Source of the DNA: Acidobacteriaceae bacterium
GTDB lineage: Bacteria > Acidobacteriota > Terriglobia > Terriglobales > Acidobacteriaceae
DNA length: 13,519 nucleotides
Assembly (NCBI GenBank): GCA_003167305.1
Contig: PMTP01000169.1
Coordinates: 1-13,519 of the forward strand
Direction of reading: 5' to 3'
Shown here piece after piece: positions 5,604-13,072 of the stretch. The notes below the pieces were generated by a model. The model saw only the letters and a program-made list of their open reading frames with translations. It did not search any database and was not told where the DNA came from. Numbering within the stretch: the stretch's first letter is position 1; each line of letters opens with the position of its first letter. Position numbers and translations under genes: made by a program.

Positions 5604-7925
5604 ATGTTTCTTTCGTCCCTCACTCTTCGCCGCTCCCATTTTGCCTCCCGTCTCGCTGCGCTGGCCGTGGCCTTGATGGCCGTTGCCTCTCTCACCGCCT
5701 CAGCACAGGGCACGCACCTGTGGACCCAGTCGCGCCTGGAGGAGTTTGAAAAAGGCACGCCGCAAGGCGTCGCGATCCTGAGCGACGGCCACCTGATCGA
5801 GGGGCCCGGCTTGACCGAGTTGGCCACCACGCCCTCGACCTACGTCTGGTCGGTCGCGGTGGACAAAGTTGGCGTGGCCTACGTTGGAACCGCTTCGCCG
5901 GCCACCGTGCTGCGCATCGCCGCTGACGGCAAGGCTTTCACGCTCTTCGAGACGAAGGACCTGGCCGTGCAAGTCGTGCGCCTTGGCCCGGATGGCGCGC
6001 TCTACGCAGCCACGCTGCCCAGCGGCAAGGTCTATCGCATGAAGCCCGACGCCACCGCCAAGCAGGATGAGAGCAGCGCGACGGTGGTCTTCGACGCTGC
6101 CAAGCTCGACGACGCGACGGCTAACGACGGCAGGACGGCCGCGGAGAAAAACGCAGACAAAGGCGCAGATAAATCCGAAGCGAAGGCGCATTACATCTGG
6201 GAGATGACCTTTGACTCGGCGGGCCGCCTGTACATCGCCACCGGCGGACCGGGAGCCATCTATCGCGTGGATGTAACCAAGCCCGGCACGAAACCGGAGC
6301 TATTTTTCAAGAGCGACGAGGAGCATATCCGTTCGCTGGCGTGGGACGCGAAGGGCAACCTGATCGCCGGCTCGGACGGAAGCGGCCTGGTCTATCGCAT
6401 CAGTCTCGACGGTAAGGGGCCTGACGGCAAAGGCTACGTGCTCTTCGAAGCGCCGCGCCGCGAGATTACCGCGGTGGCCGTGGCCGCCAACGGAACCATC
6501 TACGCGGCCAGCGTGGGCGATAAGAGCCGCAATCCGCTGCCGCCTCTGCCCGTGCAGGGCACCGCGTCGATGACCATGACCATCGTTCAGCCGGGCTCGA
6601 TGCAAGCAGCCAACACCAGCGCCGCGGTGCCCGAAGGCAGTGAGATTTACGCGCTGGCGGAGGGGCAGGCGCCGCGCAAGCTGTGGTCCGGCAAGGAAGA
6701 GATCGTCTACGCTCTGACTGCGCGTCCTGACGGCCTGATCGCGCTCACCGGCAATCGCGGCCGCGTCTTCCGCATCCAGGACGACGGCAGCTATGCCGAC
6801 ATCGCTCACCTGGAGGCGCAGCAGGGGCTGAGTCTGGCTGTGGCGCAAGAAGCGAGCGGTATCCTCATCGGCACGGGCAATACCGGCAAGCTGGTTGTCC
6901 TTGGGCGCTCCGACAAGCACGAGTACGCCAGCGATGTGCTCGATACGGGCGCGATGGCTCGCTTTGGCCGCGTCGAGGTCGAGCCGGGCTCGGCGAATTT
7001 TGATTTGCTCACCCGCTCCGGCAACGTCGAGCAGCCTATTAGGGACTGGTCGGAGTGGCAGCCGCTCAAGGACGGCGCGGTGGCCTCGCCCGCCGGACGC
7101 TACCTGCAATGGAAGGCCGTGCTCGGCGCGCATGGAAGGCTGGGCAGCGTGGGCGTCAACTACCTGCCTGTGAATGCCGCTCCGGTGGTGGACGATTTGG
7201 TCGTCGTTCCCGGCGCGCGCTATAGTTCGCAGAACAATGCCGCGCAGCCGCCAACGGTCAACATCACCTTTCCTTCAGCGGGCCAGAACGCCGGAATGAG
7301 CTTCGATGGCGGAGCCGCCGCACCCTTGCAAGCGGCCAAGGACCGCACCGCGATTACCGTTCGCTGGGCGGGGCACGACGACAACGGCGACGAGCTGATT
7401 TACACGCTCTATCTGCGCGGGGACGGCGAAACCGTCTGGCGGCTGCTCAAGGCTGACATTACTGACAAGGCTTACACGTTCGATTCCGCGCTGATTCCCG
7501 ACGGCGGCTATCAGATCAAGGTCGTCGCCTCCGACGCGCCCTCGCACACCCCCGTCGACGCGCTGCGCGGCGAAAAAGTGAGCGAGCGCTTCGAAGTGGA
7601 CACCACACCGCCGGTGATCGCAGCGCTTCACGCGGCTGTGGCAGACTGCAAGCCTTCGCCCTGCGCGAAGCACATTCATGTGACCTTCGACGCGGAAGAT
7701 GCGGCGTCGCCCATCGCTCACGCCGAGTATTCGCTCGATGCTGGCCCCTGGCAGTACATCGAGCCGGTAGGCGGGCTCTCCGACGCGCGGCGCGAGCACT
7801 ATGATGTTCTGATTCCCGCGCCCGTGGAGGCCAAAGCCAGCGAGCATCTGATCGCCGTGCGCGTCTACGACCGGTACGACAACATAGGCGTGGGCAAGAC
7901 GGTGATTCCCGCCCCGGAGAAGTAG
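5604..7925 (+). CDS. Large secreted beta-propeller protein with C-terminal Ig-like domains
   Basis: A 773-residue exported protein of unknown role. Residues 1-34 are a Sec signal ending ASLTASA. There is no lipobox Cys, so it is probably periplasmic or secreted. From about 50 to 460 short repeats alternate 'VAVDKVGVAYVGTASPATVLRI', 'GPDGALYAATLPSGKVYRM', 'DSAGRLYIATGGPGAIYRV' and 'NRGRVFRI', the pattern of NHL/SMP-30-like propeller blades. A Lys/Asp/Ala-rich low-complexity insert interrupts them near 168-196. The C-terminal third (about 520-770) looks like one or two beta-sandwich domains, with VNITFPSAGQ, DDNGDELIYTLYLRG and DTTPPV followed by AEYSLDAGPWQY. The only cysteines, C682 and C687, could form a disulphide. 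The ATG has no strong ribosome site. A later ATG at 5676 would remove most of the signal peptide. The LolC/E-like permease starts 21 bases after the stop, which suggests co-transcription and a joint envelope function. Confidence 0.8.
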   Translation: MFLSSLTLRRSHFASRLAALAVALMAVASLTASAQGTHLWTQSRLEEFEKGTPQGVAILSDGHLIEGPGLTELATTPSTYVWSVAVDKVGVAYVGTASPATVLRIAADGKAFTLFETKDLAVQVVRLGPDGALYAATLPSGKVYRMKPDATAKQDESSATVVFDAAKLDDATANDGRTAAEKNADKGADKSEAKAHYIWEMTFDSAGRLYIATGGPGAIYRVDVTKPGTKPELFFKSDEEHIRSLAWDAKGNLIAGSDGSGLVYRISLDGKGPDGKGYVLFEAPRREITAVAVAANGTIYAASVGDKSRNPLPPLPVQGTASMTMTIVQPGSMQAANTSAAVPEGSEIYALAEGQAPRKLWSGKEEIVYALTARPDGLIALTGNRGRVFRIQDDGSYADIAHLEAQQGLSLAVAQEASGILIGTGNTGKLVVLGRSDKHEYASDVLDTGAMARFGRVEVEPGSANFDLLTRSGNVEQPIRDWSEWQPLKDGAVASPAGRYLQWKAVLGAHGRLGSVGVNYLPVNAAPVVDDLVVVPGARYSSQNNAAQPPTVNITFPSAGQNAGMSFDGGAAAPLQAAKDRTAITVRWAGHDDNGDELIYTLYLRGDGETVWRLLKADITDKAYTFDSALIPDGGYQIKVVASDAPSHTPVDALRGEKVSERFEVDTTPPVIAALHAAVADCKPSPCAKHIHVTFDAEDAASPIAHAEYSLDAGPWQYIEPVGGLSDARREHYDVLIPAPVEAKASEHLIAVRVYDRYDNIGVGKTVIPAPEK

Positions 7926-7946
7926 ACTCGAATCAGGGAAGACTCC

Positions 7947-9215
7947 ATGCGATTCGAGCTGTACATAGCGGCGCGGTACCTGAGGGCCAAGCGGCGGCAA
8001 GCCGTGGTGGGCGTGGTCACCACCATTTCCATCGCGGGCGTGGCCGCGGGCGTGGCTGCGCTCATCATCGCGCTGGCCATCACCAACGGCATGAGAAGCG
8101 ACTTGCAGGGCCGCCTGCTGGGCGCCTCGGCGCACGTGGACCTGATGCGCGTGCAGTCGGACGGCATTCGCAACTGGCAGCCGCTCGTCGAACACCTGCG
8201 CCACGTTCCCCACGTCACCGCCGCCGCGCCAGGAATCTACGGGCAGGTGCTAGTCTCTCGCGGCCCGCGCGCCGGCTTCGCGCTGATCAAAGGCATCGTT
8301 CCCGCCGAGGAGCGCACGGTCAGCAGTCTGCTCGACACCATCACCACCGGCTCGGCGCGCGACCTTGATCCGGAGGCGGCCACTGAGCAGCCGCTTCCCG
8401 GCCAGAGCCAGATCAACGTGCCTTACCCGCCGCTGGTGCTGGGCAAAGACATCGCCGAAACCATTGGCGCGCAGGTGGGCGACTCGGTGCTCGTCACCAG
8501 CCCGCAGGGTGAACTGACGCCGCTCGGCCTCGCGCCCAAGTACCAGCGCTTCCGCGTAGTGGCCATCTTCCACTCAGGTTTTTATCAATACGACGCGGCG
8601 ATGGCCTTCATGCGCCTCACGGACGCGCAGCGCCTCTTCAGCGAGCCCGACCTGCTCTCCGTGATCAGCTTCAAAGTGGACGACCTGTACCGTGCGCCTG
8701 CAATTGCACGTGATCTGGAGCAGGCCGCGGGCAAGGGCTACATGACCACCAACTGGATGGAGACGAACCGCGAGCTCTTCCGCGCGCTCAAGCTGGAACA
8801 GGTGGTCACCTTCATCATCATTGCGCTGATCGTGATCGTCGCCGCGCTCAACATTCTCATTGCACTTACCATGATGGTGATGGAAAAAACTCGCGACATC
8901 GCCGTGATGATGAGCTTCGGCGTCGAGCCCGCGCAGGTGCGGCGCATCTTCCTGCTGCAAGGCCTGCTCATCAGCCTCATCGGCACGGTGCTTGGCCTCG
9001 CGCTCGGCTACCTCGCCGCCTGGGCCGGCGGACATTATCACTTCATCCACTTATCCGCCGAAGTTTATTCCATCGACACGCTGCCCTTCGCGCCGCGTCC
9101 GCTCGATGGCCTGATCGTCTCCGTCGTCTCGATTGGCATTTCGTTGTTGGCCACGCTGTATCCGTCGTCGGCTGCCGCCAGCATCCTACCCGCCGAAGCG
9201 CTGCGCTATGAATGA
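7947..9215 (+). CDS. ABC transporter permease of the LolC/LolE (FtsX/MacB) family
   Basis: A 422-residue inner-membrane permease. LolC/E proteins, with the ATPase LolD, release lipoproteins from the inner membrane to the carrier LolA, and this is the closest match. The N-terminus has the family signature (F-E-L-Y-I-A-A-R-Y-L-R-A-K-R-R) followed by TM1 (about 20-46, ending in ITNGM). A large periplasmic MacB_PCD-like domain spans about 47-285. The FtsX core follows with TM2 (286-312), MEKTRDIAVMMSFGV, TM3 (335-362) and TM4 (385-408), ending in the typical ILPAEALRYE. A weak GGGA site precedes the ATG. It lies 21 bases after the propeller gene. The expected ATP-binding subunit is not next to it: a toxin-antitoxin pair follows. 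The choice between LolC, LolE or a fused LolF-like role cannot be made from one permease. Confidence 0.87.
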   Translation: MRFELYIAARYLRAKRRQAVVGVVTTISIAGVAAGVAALIIALAITNGMRSDLQGRLLGASAHVDLMRVQSDGIRNWQPLVEHLRHVPHVTAAAPGIYGQVLVSRGPRAGFALIKGIVPAEERTVSSLLDTITTGSARDLDPEAATEQPLPGQSQINVPYPPLVLGKDIAETIGAQVGDSVLVTSPQGELTPLGLAPKYQRFRVVAIFHSGFYQYDAAMAFMRLTDAQRLFSEPDLLSVISFKVDDLYRAPAIARDLEQAAGKGYMTTNWMETNRELFRALKLEQVVTFIIIALIVIVAALNILIALTMMVMEKTRDIAVMMSFGVEPAQVRRIFLLQGLLISLIGTVLGLALGYLAAWAGGHYHFIHLSAEVYSIDTLPFAPRPLDGLIVSVVSIGISLLATLYPSSAAASILPAEALRYE

Positions 9216-9234
9216 GGTGGTTCGAGTCATCTTC

Positions 9235-9264
9235 TTGACAATGTGACACATTATGTGTCACATT
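9235..9264 (+). promoter_or_regulatory. Probable promoter and operator of the toxin-antitoxin operon
   Basis: A 25-base perfect palindrome spans 9240-9264: AATGTGACACAT, a central T, then ATGTGTCACATT. A consensus -35 box, TTGACA (9235-9240), abuts and shares one base with it. No good -10 box is visible 16-18 bases on (TCACAT at 9258-9263 matches only three positions), so the -10 is uncertain. The palindrome ends 6 bases before the antitoxin ATG. Repression by the antitoxin or toxin-antitoxin complex bound here is the usual scheme in such operons and is the inference made. Confidence 0.75.
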
Positions 9265-9270
9265 TAGATC

Positions 9271-9513
9271 ATGCAGAGCATCACCCTTCGACAGCTTCGT
9301 GACACTCGCCAGGTCAAAGCCTGGCTCAAGGCCGGCGTACAGATTGAAGTGCGCGAGCGGAAAGAAGTATTAGGCGATCTGGTGCCGCGAACTCCGCCCA
9401 AACTGAGCCCCGTCGAGTGGCCGGACTTCGAGGCCCGCGCACGCAAAATCTTCGGCGACCGGATGATCCCGATCGTGGAAGACATGATTGAGGAGAGGAA
9501 CAGCCGCTACTGA
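9271..9513 (+). CDS. Phd/YefM-like antitoxin of a type II toxin-antitoxin pair
   Basis: An 80-residue protein with the outline of a Phd/YefM-type antitoxin: a short N-terminal DNA-binding part (MQSITLRQLRDTRQVKAWLK, then a strand with EVRERKEVLGDLVPR, the 'x-x-R-x-x-x-x-x-x-L-V-P' pattern) and a charged C-terminal tail (ARARKIFGDRMIP to the end) that would wrap the toxin. Expected roles are to neutralise the nuclease encoded next and to repress the operon at the palindrome upstream. No clear ribosome site precedes the ATG, so a very short leader or leaderless message is possible. Its TGA overlaps the toxin ATG (TGATG), the usual translational coupling with antitoxin first. Base composition is slightly less GC-rich than the neighbours, a weak hint of transfer. 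Confidence 0.8.
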   Translation: MQSITLRQLRDTRQVKAWLKAGVQIEVRERKEVLGDLVPRTPPKLSPVEWPDFEARARKIFGDRMIPIVEDMIEERNSRY

Positions 9514-9938
9514 TGATCTATGCGGATAGCAGCTTCATTGCATCTCCCTACGTCAATGACGTGCATTCGCCGGAGGCGCGCCGCCGCATGGCATCAAGGC
9601 CAACGGTTTGGCTCACTCCGTTCAACCGGACCGAAGTCGCTCATGCGCTCTATCAGCAGGTATTTCGGAAGCGCATATCGACCGCTGAAGCGCAGCTTGC
9701 ATGGATTGATTTTCAACAGGATTGCACCCAAGGCGTTTGGAGTCCGACGGAGCTACCGGAACGAACCTGGGAGACTAGCATCGATCTCGCCCGGCGATAT
9801 GGACCTACTCTCGGCGTGCGCACTCTGGATTCGCTGCACGTAGCTTGTGCGCTGGAATTGAGAGCGGAGTGCTTCTGGACCTTTGATGAGCGGCAGGCTC
9901 GACTAGCCGAGGCCGTCGGACTCGATACGAGCGCCTGA
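9513..9938 (+). CDS. PIN-domain ribonuclease toxin (VapC-like)
   Basis: A 141-residue protein of the PIN fold, the size of VapC toxins. VapC-type toxins are Mg-dependent endoribonucleases that cut tRNA or rRNA and stop translation. The four acidic metal-site positions are in place: Asp5 (MIYADSSFIAS), Glu41 (FNRTEVAHAL), Asp106 (TLDSLHVACAL) and Asp125 (FWTFDERQARLA). The toxin should therefore be catalytically competent. The ATG overlaps the antitoxin stop by one base. Its stop lies 3 bases from that of the convergent zinc-ribbon gene. The RNA target cannot be predicted. Family assignment is secure from motifs and partner, although the antitoxin is Phd-like rather than AbrB-like. Confidence 0.9.
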   Translation: MIYADSSFIASPYVNDVHSPEARRRMASRPTVWLTPFNRTEVAHALYQQVFRKRISTAEAQLAWIDFQQDCTQGVWSPTELPERTWETSIDLARRYGPTLGVRTLDSLHVACALELRAECFWTFDERQARLAEAVGLDTSA

Positions 9939-9941
9939 ATC

Positions 9942-10148
9942 TCACTGCGGAGTGATAATCCCGCCCAGCGCATGTCGGCGGGGCAGAACGATGCCGCGAT
10001 GATCGACCTCCTGCGGTGGGGGCAACATTGGAAGATCCTCGACAGGGAGAGTAGCCCGTTCGACCAGCGCGCCACCGCAGGCCGGACACCAGTCGGCCAT
10101 AGTCTTTTCGTCGAGGACTGCGTGGCAGTGGCAGCAGATGCGTTCCAT
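9942..10148 (-). CDS. Small zinc-ribbon protein
   Basis: A 68-residue protein starting MERICCHCHAVLDEKT, with four metal-binding cysteines in two knuckles: C5-x2-C8 and C21-x2-C24 (WCPACGG). The tail is Pro-rich (LPMLPPPQEVDHRG) and without known motif. Such ribbons bind structural zinc and often take part in nucleic-acid or protein contacts, but no function can be named. The start is uncertain: GAAAGG lies directly against the ATG at 10148, too close for normal use, and an in-frame ATG at 10175 would give 77 residues. The frame also stays open to 10307, but that would run into the divergent HAD gene. It is 3 bases from the toxin stop (convergent) and 53 bases from the HAD start (divergent). 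Confidence 0.65.
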   Translation of the reverse strand: MERICCHCHAVLDEKTMADWCPACGGALVERATLPVEDLPMLPPPQEVDHRGIVLPRRHALGGIITPQ

Positions 10149-10201
10149 CCTTTCAAGATTACCGGATCGGGCCATAACATCCCAGCAGCTAAACTGGAGA
10201 T

Positions 10202-11092
10202 ATGCACCCTGCGGTTCGGCTGGCGGCAATCGATATGGATGGAACACTGCTGCCGACCTTTGCGCAGGCGTTAACGCCACGCACGGCGCGGGCGCTGAAG
10301 GCTGCACAGGAGGCAGGCATCACGGTGGCCATCGCCACGGGCAGGCGCGCGGCATACACGACGCCGCTGCTGGCGGGGCACGGTTTGCGAGCGGATACGC
10401 CGCTGATCACGTCCAATGGAGCTGTGATGCGCACGCTGGGCGGCGAGATGATCGACCGCTGCACGATGGAGTCGCGTGTGGCGCGCGGGTTGTGTGGGCT
10501 GCTGCGATCGTTTGGGGCTATGGTCTTCACCTTTGATCGCCCGGGGCGCGGCGAGCTGGTGCTTGAAGACCTGGAAGTTGCGCAGGGGCGCGTGGCCATT
10601 TGGGTCGAGGCCAACCGCAATGCGATTGAGGTGGTCAAGCCGCTGGAGGATGCGCTCGTGGACGGCGACGATCCCATTCAGGGCATGGCGGCGGGCACCG
10701 TGAGCCAGATGCGCACGGCTGAAGAGGCGGTCAAGGCCAGCGCATGGGCCGGCGATTGCGCGTGCGTGCGGACCGAGTATCCGGCGCGCGATCTGTCGAT
10801 TCTGGACCTCCTGCCGCAGGGCGTATCGAAGGGCGCGGCGCTCAAGAAACTGGCGGCTCGCCTAGGCATGGAGCGCGAAGAGGTGATGGCCATCGGCGAC
10901 AACTGGAACGATGTGGAGATGCTGGAGTGGGCCGGACAAGGCGTGATCATGGGCAATGCGGCGGCCGAGTTGCGCGCGATGGCCAAAACGCGCGGCTGGA
11001 AGCAGGCTCCGTCCAACGACGAAGACGGCGTGGCCGTGGTGCTGGAGGCCATGGTGGCCAAGCGCGGAGCGGCAGGAGTTGGATTGAGTTGA
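10202..11092 (+). CDS. HAD-superfamily phosphatase, Cof/YbiV type
   Basis: A 296-residue cytosolic phosphohydrolase, probably acting on a sugar phosphate or a phosphorylated metabolite, with the substrate unknown. All four HAD motifs are present: I, Asp11 and Asp13 in AAIDMDGTLL; II, Thr in IATGRR; III, Lys210 in GVSKGAALKKLA; IV, GDNWNDVEML with Asp233 and Asp237. The SNGAV sequence and the C2-type cap between motifs II and III (about 85-195) match the Cof subfamily, whose usual length is 260-300. GGAG (10196-10199) is only 2 bases before the ATG, an unusually tight spacing, but later starts would remove motif I. The stop overlaps the next gene's TTG start, so the two are probably translated together. 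Confidence 0.92.
   Translation: MHPAVRLAAIDMDGTLLPTFAQALTPRTARALKAAQEAGITVAIATGRRAAYTTPLLAGHGLRADTPLITSNGAVMRTLGGEMIDRCTMESRVARGLCGLLRSFGAMVFTFDRPGRGELVLEDLEVAQGRVAIWVEANRNAIEVVKPLEDALVDGDDPIQGMAAGTVSQMRTAEEAVKASAWAGDCACVRTEYPARDLSILDLLPQGVSKGAALKKLAARLGMEREEVMAIGDNWNDVEMLEWAGQGVIMGNAAAELRAMAKTRGWKQAPSNDEDGVAVVLEAMVAKRGAAGVGLS
11074..11078 (+). promoter_or_regulatory. Ribosome binding site of the lytic transglycosylase gene
   Basis: AGGAG, inside the end of the HAD gene, is 10 bases before TTG 11089 and 22 before ATG 11101. It is the only good site here and favours the TTG. Confidence 0.5.
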
Positions 11093-11877
11093 GCAAACGA
11101 ATGATGCGCGGAAGTTTCGTGATCGCGGCGGGGATGATGGCGGCTCTGGCGGCTTTGGCCCCATTCGCCCACGCAGCTGAGCGCATCACGCTGCGCAATG
11201 GCTTCGAGATGCGCTGCGACCATCACGCCGAAATCGAAGGCCGCACCCGGCTTTACCTGAGCGCCGGCGAGGACAGCTACATCGAGTTCCAGCCGGAAGA
11301 GATTGCCGAGATTGAGAAACAGCCCGATCCGCCGGCTGCGCCGAAAACCGCGGAGAACTCGTCCGGACCAACTTCCGCGGCCAGCCCTAAAGCAAGCACG
11401 ATTTCCCGTCGGGACGCCAAGCTCTCTCCAGCGGATCTGGGCGAGATGCTGACCCAAGCTGGCCATGCGCACAACCTGGATGTGGACCTGCTGGCCAGCC
11501 TGGTGAAGGCTGAGAGCAATGGCGACGCGCGCGCTGTCAGCCGGGCGGGCGCGCGCGGTCTGACGCAACTGATGCCCGCAACGGCCAAGGATTTAGGCGT
11601 CACCGACAGCTTCAAGCCGGAGGAGAACGTACGCGGCGGGGCGACCTATTTGGATGAACTGCTCACCCACTACCACGACAACCTGGCGCTGGCGCTGGCC
11701 GCCTATAACGCGGGTCCGGAGGCGGTAGCGAAGTACCACGGCATTCCCCCCTATCGTGAGACGCAGGCCTATGTGGCGCGGGTGATTCACGAGTTCAACC
11801 GCCGCGTGCTGGCGCGCGAGGCGCAGGCGAAACGGGCGGCGCAGGCGGCGGTCCATCAGGGAAACCCACCCCGCTAG
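11089..11877 (+). CDS. Exported lytic transglycosylase (SLT domain, GH23)
   Basis: Cleaves the MurNAc-GlcNAc bond of peptidoglycan with formation of 1,6-anhydro ends, in the periplasm. From TTG 11089 it has 262 residues. A Sec signal ends near AHA (residue 29). A short beta-rich segment (ITLRNGFEM to IEFQPEEIAEIEK) and a Pro/Ser/Ala-rich linker (to about 120) precede the SLT domain. The catalytic Glu142 is in LVKAESNG, followed by GARGLTQLMPATAKDLGV, GATYLDELL and AAYNAGPEAVAKY, all typical GH23 motifs. The Arg/Ala-rich tail is short. An ATG at 11101 is the alternative start (258 residues) and lacks a good ribosome site. No lipobox is seen, so it is not membrane-anchored by lipid. The start overlaps the HAD stop, and the stop TAG is followed by AGC, the same context as the start of repeat unit 1. 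Confidence 0.9.
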   Translation: MSKRMMRGSFVIAAGMMAALAALAPFAHAAERITLRNGFEMRCDHHAEIEGRTRLYLSAGEDSYIEFQPEEIAEIEKQPDPPAAPKTAENSSGPTSAASPKASTISRRDAKLSPADLGEMLTQAGHAHNLDVDLLASLVKAESNGDARAVSRAGARGLTQLMPATAKDLGVTDSFKPEENVRGGATYLDELLTHYHDNLALALAAYNAGPEAVAKYHGIPPYRETQAYVARVIHEFNRRVLAREAQAKRAAQAAVHQGNPPR

Positions 11878-11934
11878 AGCATTCTTCACGCACAGGTGAG
11901 AAACTAGAGAAGAGATGTTGATGGCTGCGGGAAC

Positions 11935-11938
11935 GGAG
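11935..11938 (+). promoter_or_regulatory. Ribosome binding site supporting a TTG start
   Basis: GGAG lies 5 bases before TTG 11944. The two nearby ATG codons at 11915 and 11921 are out of frame with the membrane protein, so the TTG is the best start. Confidence 0.55.
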
Positions 11939-11943
11939 AGCGC

Positions 11944-13035
11944 TTGAGGAAAAGGCAATGGATACTGGGTTTGGCGGTTCTGGCGGCGCTGTTCGCGCTG
12001 GTGGTTTATGCGCAGCATAAATATCAAATTACTTGGCCGAAGTTTCTGGATAGCTGGCAAAAATTCTTGCAACAATTCCAACAGGCGGAGTGGCGCAAAA
12101 TCGCCATTGCGCTTGGCTGCATTTACGTCTGCTACGCGATCCGCTCGGTGCGCTGGGCGCTGCTCTTGCGGCACAACAAGAAGGTGGGGCCGTTCACACT
12201 GCTGGGCACGCAGATCATCGGTTTTACCGCGATTGCACTCCTCGGCCGCGTCGCGGAGCCGGTGCGGCCTTACCTGGTGGCCAAGAAGACAGGCCTGACC
12301 TTCAGTAGCCAGGTCGCCGTCTACCTCGTCGAGCGGCTTTTGGACGCAGGCGCGATGGTGCTGATTTTTTCGTCCGTCATCCTGCTGACGGCGTGGTTCG
12401 GAGCACCGGGCGCACTGCCCCACGTTGAGGTGATGAAGAAGGTAAGCTACGCAGCGCTGACGACCACCATCGCGGGCGCGCTCTTCCTGGTTGCCGTGCG
12501 CATGGCGGGCGAAATCATCGCATCGTTTTTTGAAAGAGCCTTCAGCTTCGTCTCCAAAGGCCTGGGGCGCGCGGTTGGCGAAAAGATTCGCGCCTTCCGC
12601 ACCGGCCTGAACACGCTGCGCACCCCCGCCGATTTTGTGATCGCGATGGCCGTCTCGCTGACAATGTGGGGATTGATCACGATGGCCTATCTGGAGATCA
12701 CCACGGCCTTTGCCGCCAGTCCGCAACTGGCGCAGATGACGCCGGCTAAATGCATGGTGCTGATGGCTTCGAGTTTGGCGGTCAGCGGATTTCAATTGCC
12801 GGTGATCGGCTGGTTCACACAGATTGGCGTGGTGGAAGAAGCCTTGAGAAACTTCTTTGGCGTAGCGCCAGAGGCGGCCACCGCCTGCGCTGCCACGCTG
12901 CTGCTGGTGGGCTTCCTGGGCATTGCGCCCATCGGCCTGATCTGGGCGCAGTTCGAACACGTCAGCCTGCGCAAGATCGCCGCCGAAAGCGAACACGCGG
13001 AAGAGGCGCTGGCGGTGGATGAGCCGGTCGATTGA
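11944..13035 (+). CDS. YbhN/UPF0104-type multi-pass membrane protein (LPG synthase transmembrane region family)
   Basis: A 363-residue inner-membrane protein of the family that includes the flippase part of MprF and the uncharacterised YbhN. A lipid-translocation role is inferred from the family and is not proven. About eight membrane segments are visible, beginning with WILGLAVLAALFALVVYA (6-23). Family motifs are present: IRSVRWALLLR after the second segment, RVAEPVRPYLVAKKTGL, and AVYLVERLLDAG. The late 'P-G-G-x-G-x-x-E' motif of the family is altered to PVIGWFTQIGVVEEAL, with the first Gly pair missing but the last Glu kept. The tail is acidic (ESEHAEEALAVDEPVD). Length is slightly above the usual 310-340. 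There is no synthase domain. It follows the transglycosylase gene by 66 bases on the same strand. Confidence 0.85.
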   Translation: MRKRQWILGLAVLAALFALVVYAQHKYQITWPKFLDSWQKFLQQFQQAEWRKIAIALGCIYVCYAIRSVRWALLLRHNKKVGPFTLLGTQIIGFTAIALLGRVAEPVRPYLVAKKTGLTFSSQVAVYLVERLLDAGAMVLIFSSVILLTAWFGAPGALPHVEVMKKVSYAALTTTIAGALFLVAVRMAGEIIASFFERAFSFVSKGLGRAVGEKIRAFRTGLNTLRTPADFVIAMAVSLTMWGLITMAYLEITTAFAASPQLAQMTPAKCMVLMASSLAVSGFQLPVIGWFTQIGVVEEALRNFFGVAPEAATACAATLLLVGFLGIAPIGLIWAQFEHVSLRKIAAESEHAEEALAVDEPVD

Positions 13036-13072
13036 CTTTGGATTGCAGCCAAGAACAAATCCCTGGCCAAGA

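Noticed and set aside
6300..8213. Minus-strand open frames opposite the propeller and permease genes (6300-7133 and 7275-8213)
   Set aside because: Their composition is typical of antisense shadows, and the sense frames have signal peptide, repeats and membrane segments.
10744..11088. A longer N-terminus for the lytic transglycosylase, starting inside the HAD gene
   Set aside because: It would overlap more than 300 bases of a clear HAD gene and bury the signal peptide inside the protein.
11872..11915. A possible third TAGAGC unit after the transglycosylase gene
   Set aside because: TAGAGC is present at the stop codon and a weak TTCTTCAC/GTGAGAA hairpin follows, but there is no GCTATA end, no long arm and no GTCGAAGGT.
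11593..12996. A 467-codon minus-strand frame opposite the transglycosylase and YbhN-like genes
   Set aside because: The Gln/His/Arg-rich translation has no recognisable domain and lies opposite two clear genes.
13036..13072. Terminator between the convergent YbhN-like and DUF502 genes
   Set aside because: Only a 4-base TTGG/CCAA pairing without a T-run is visible.
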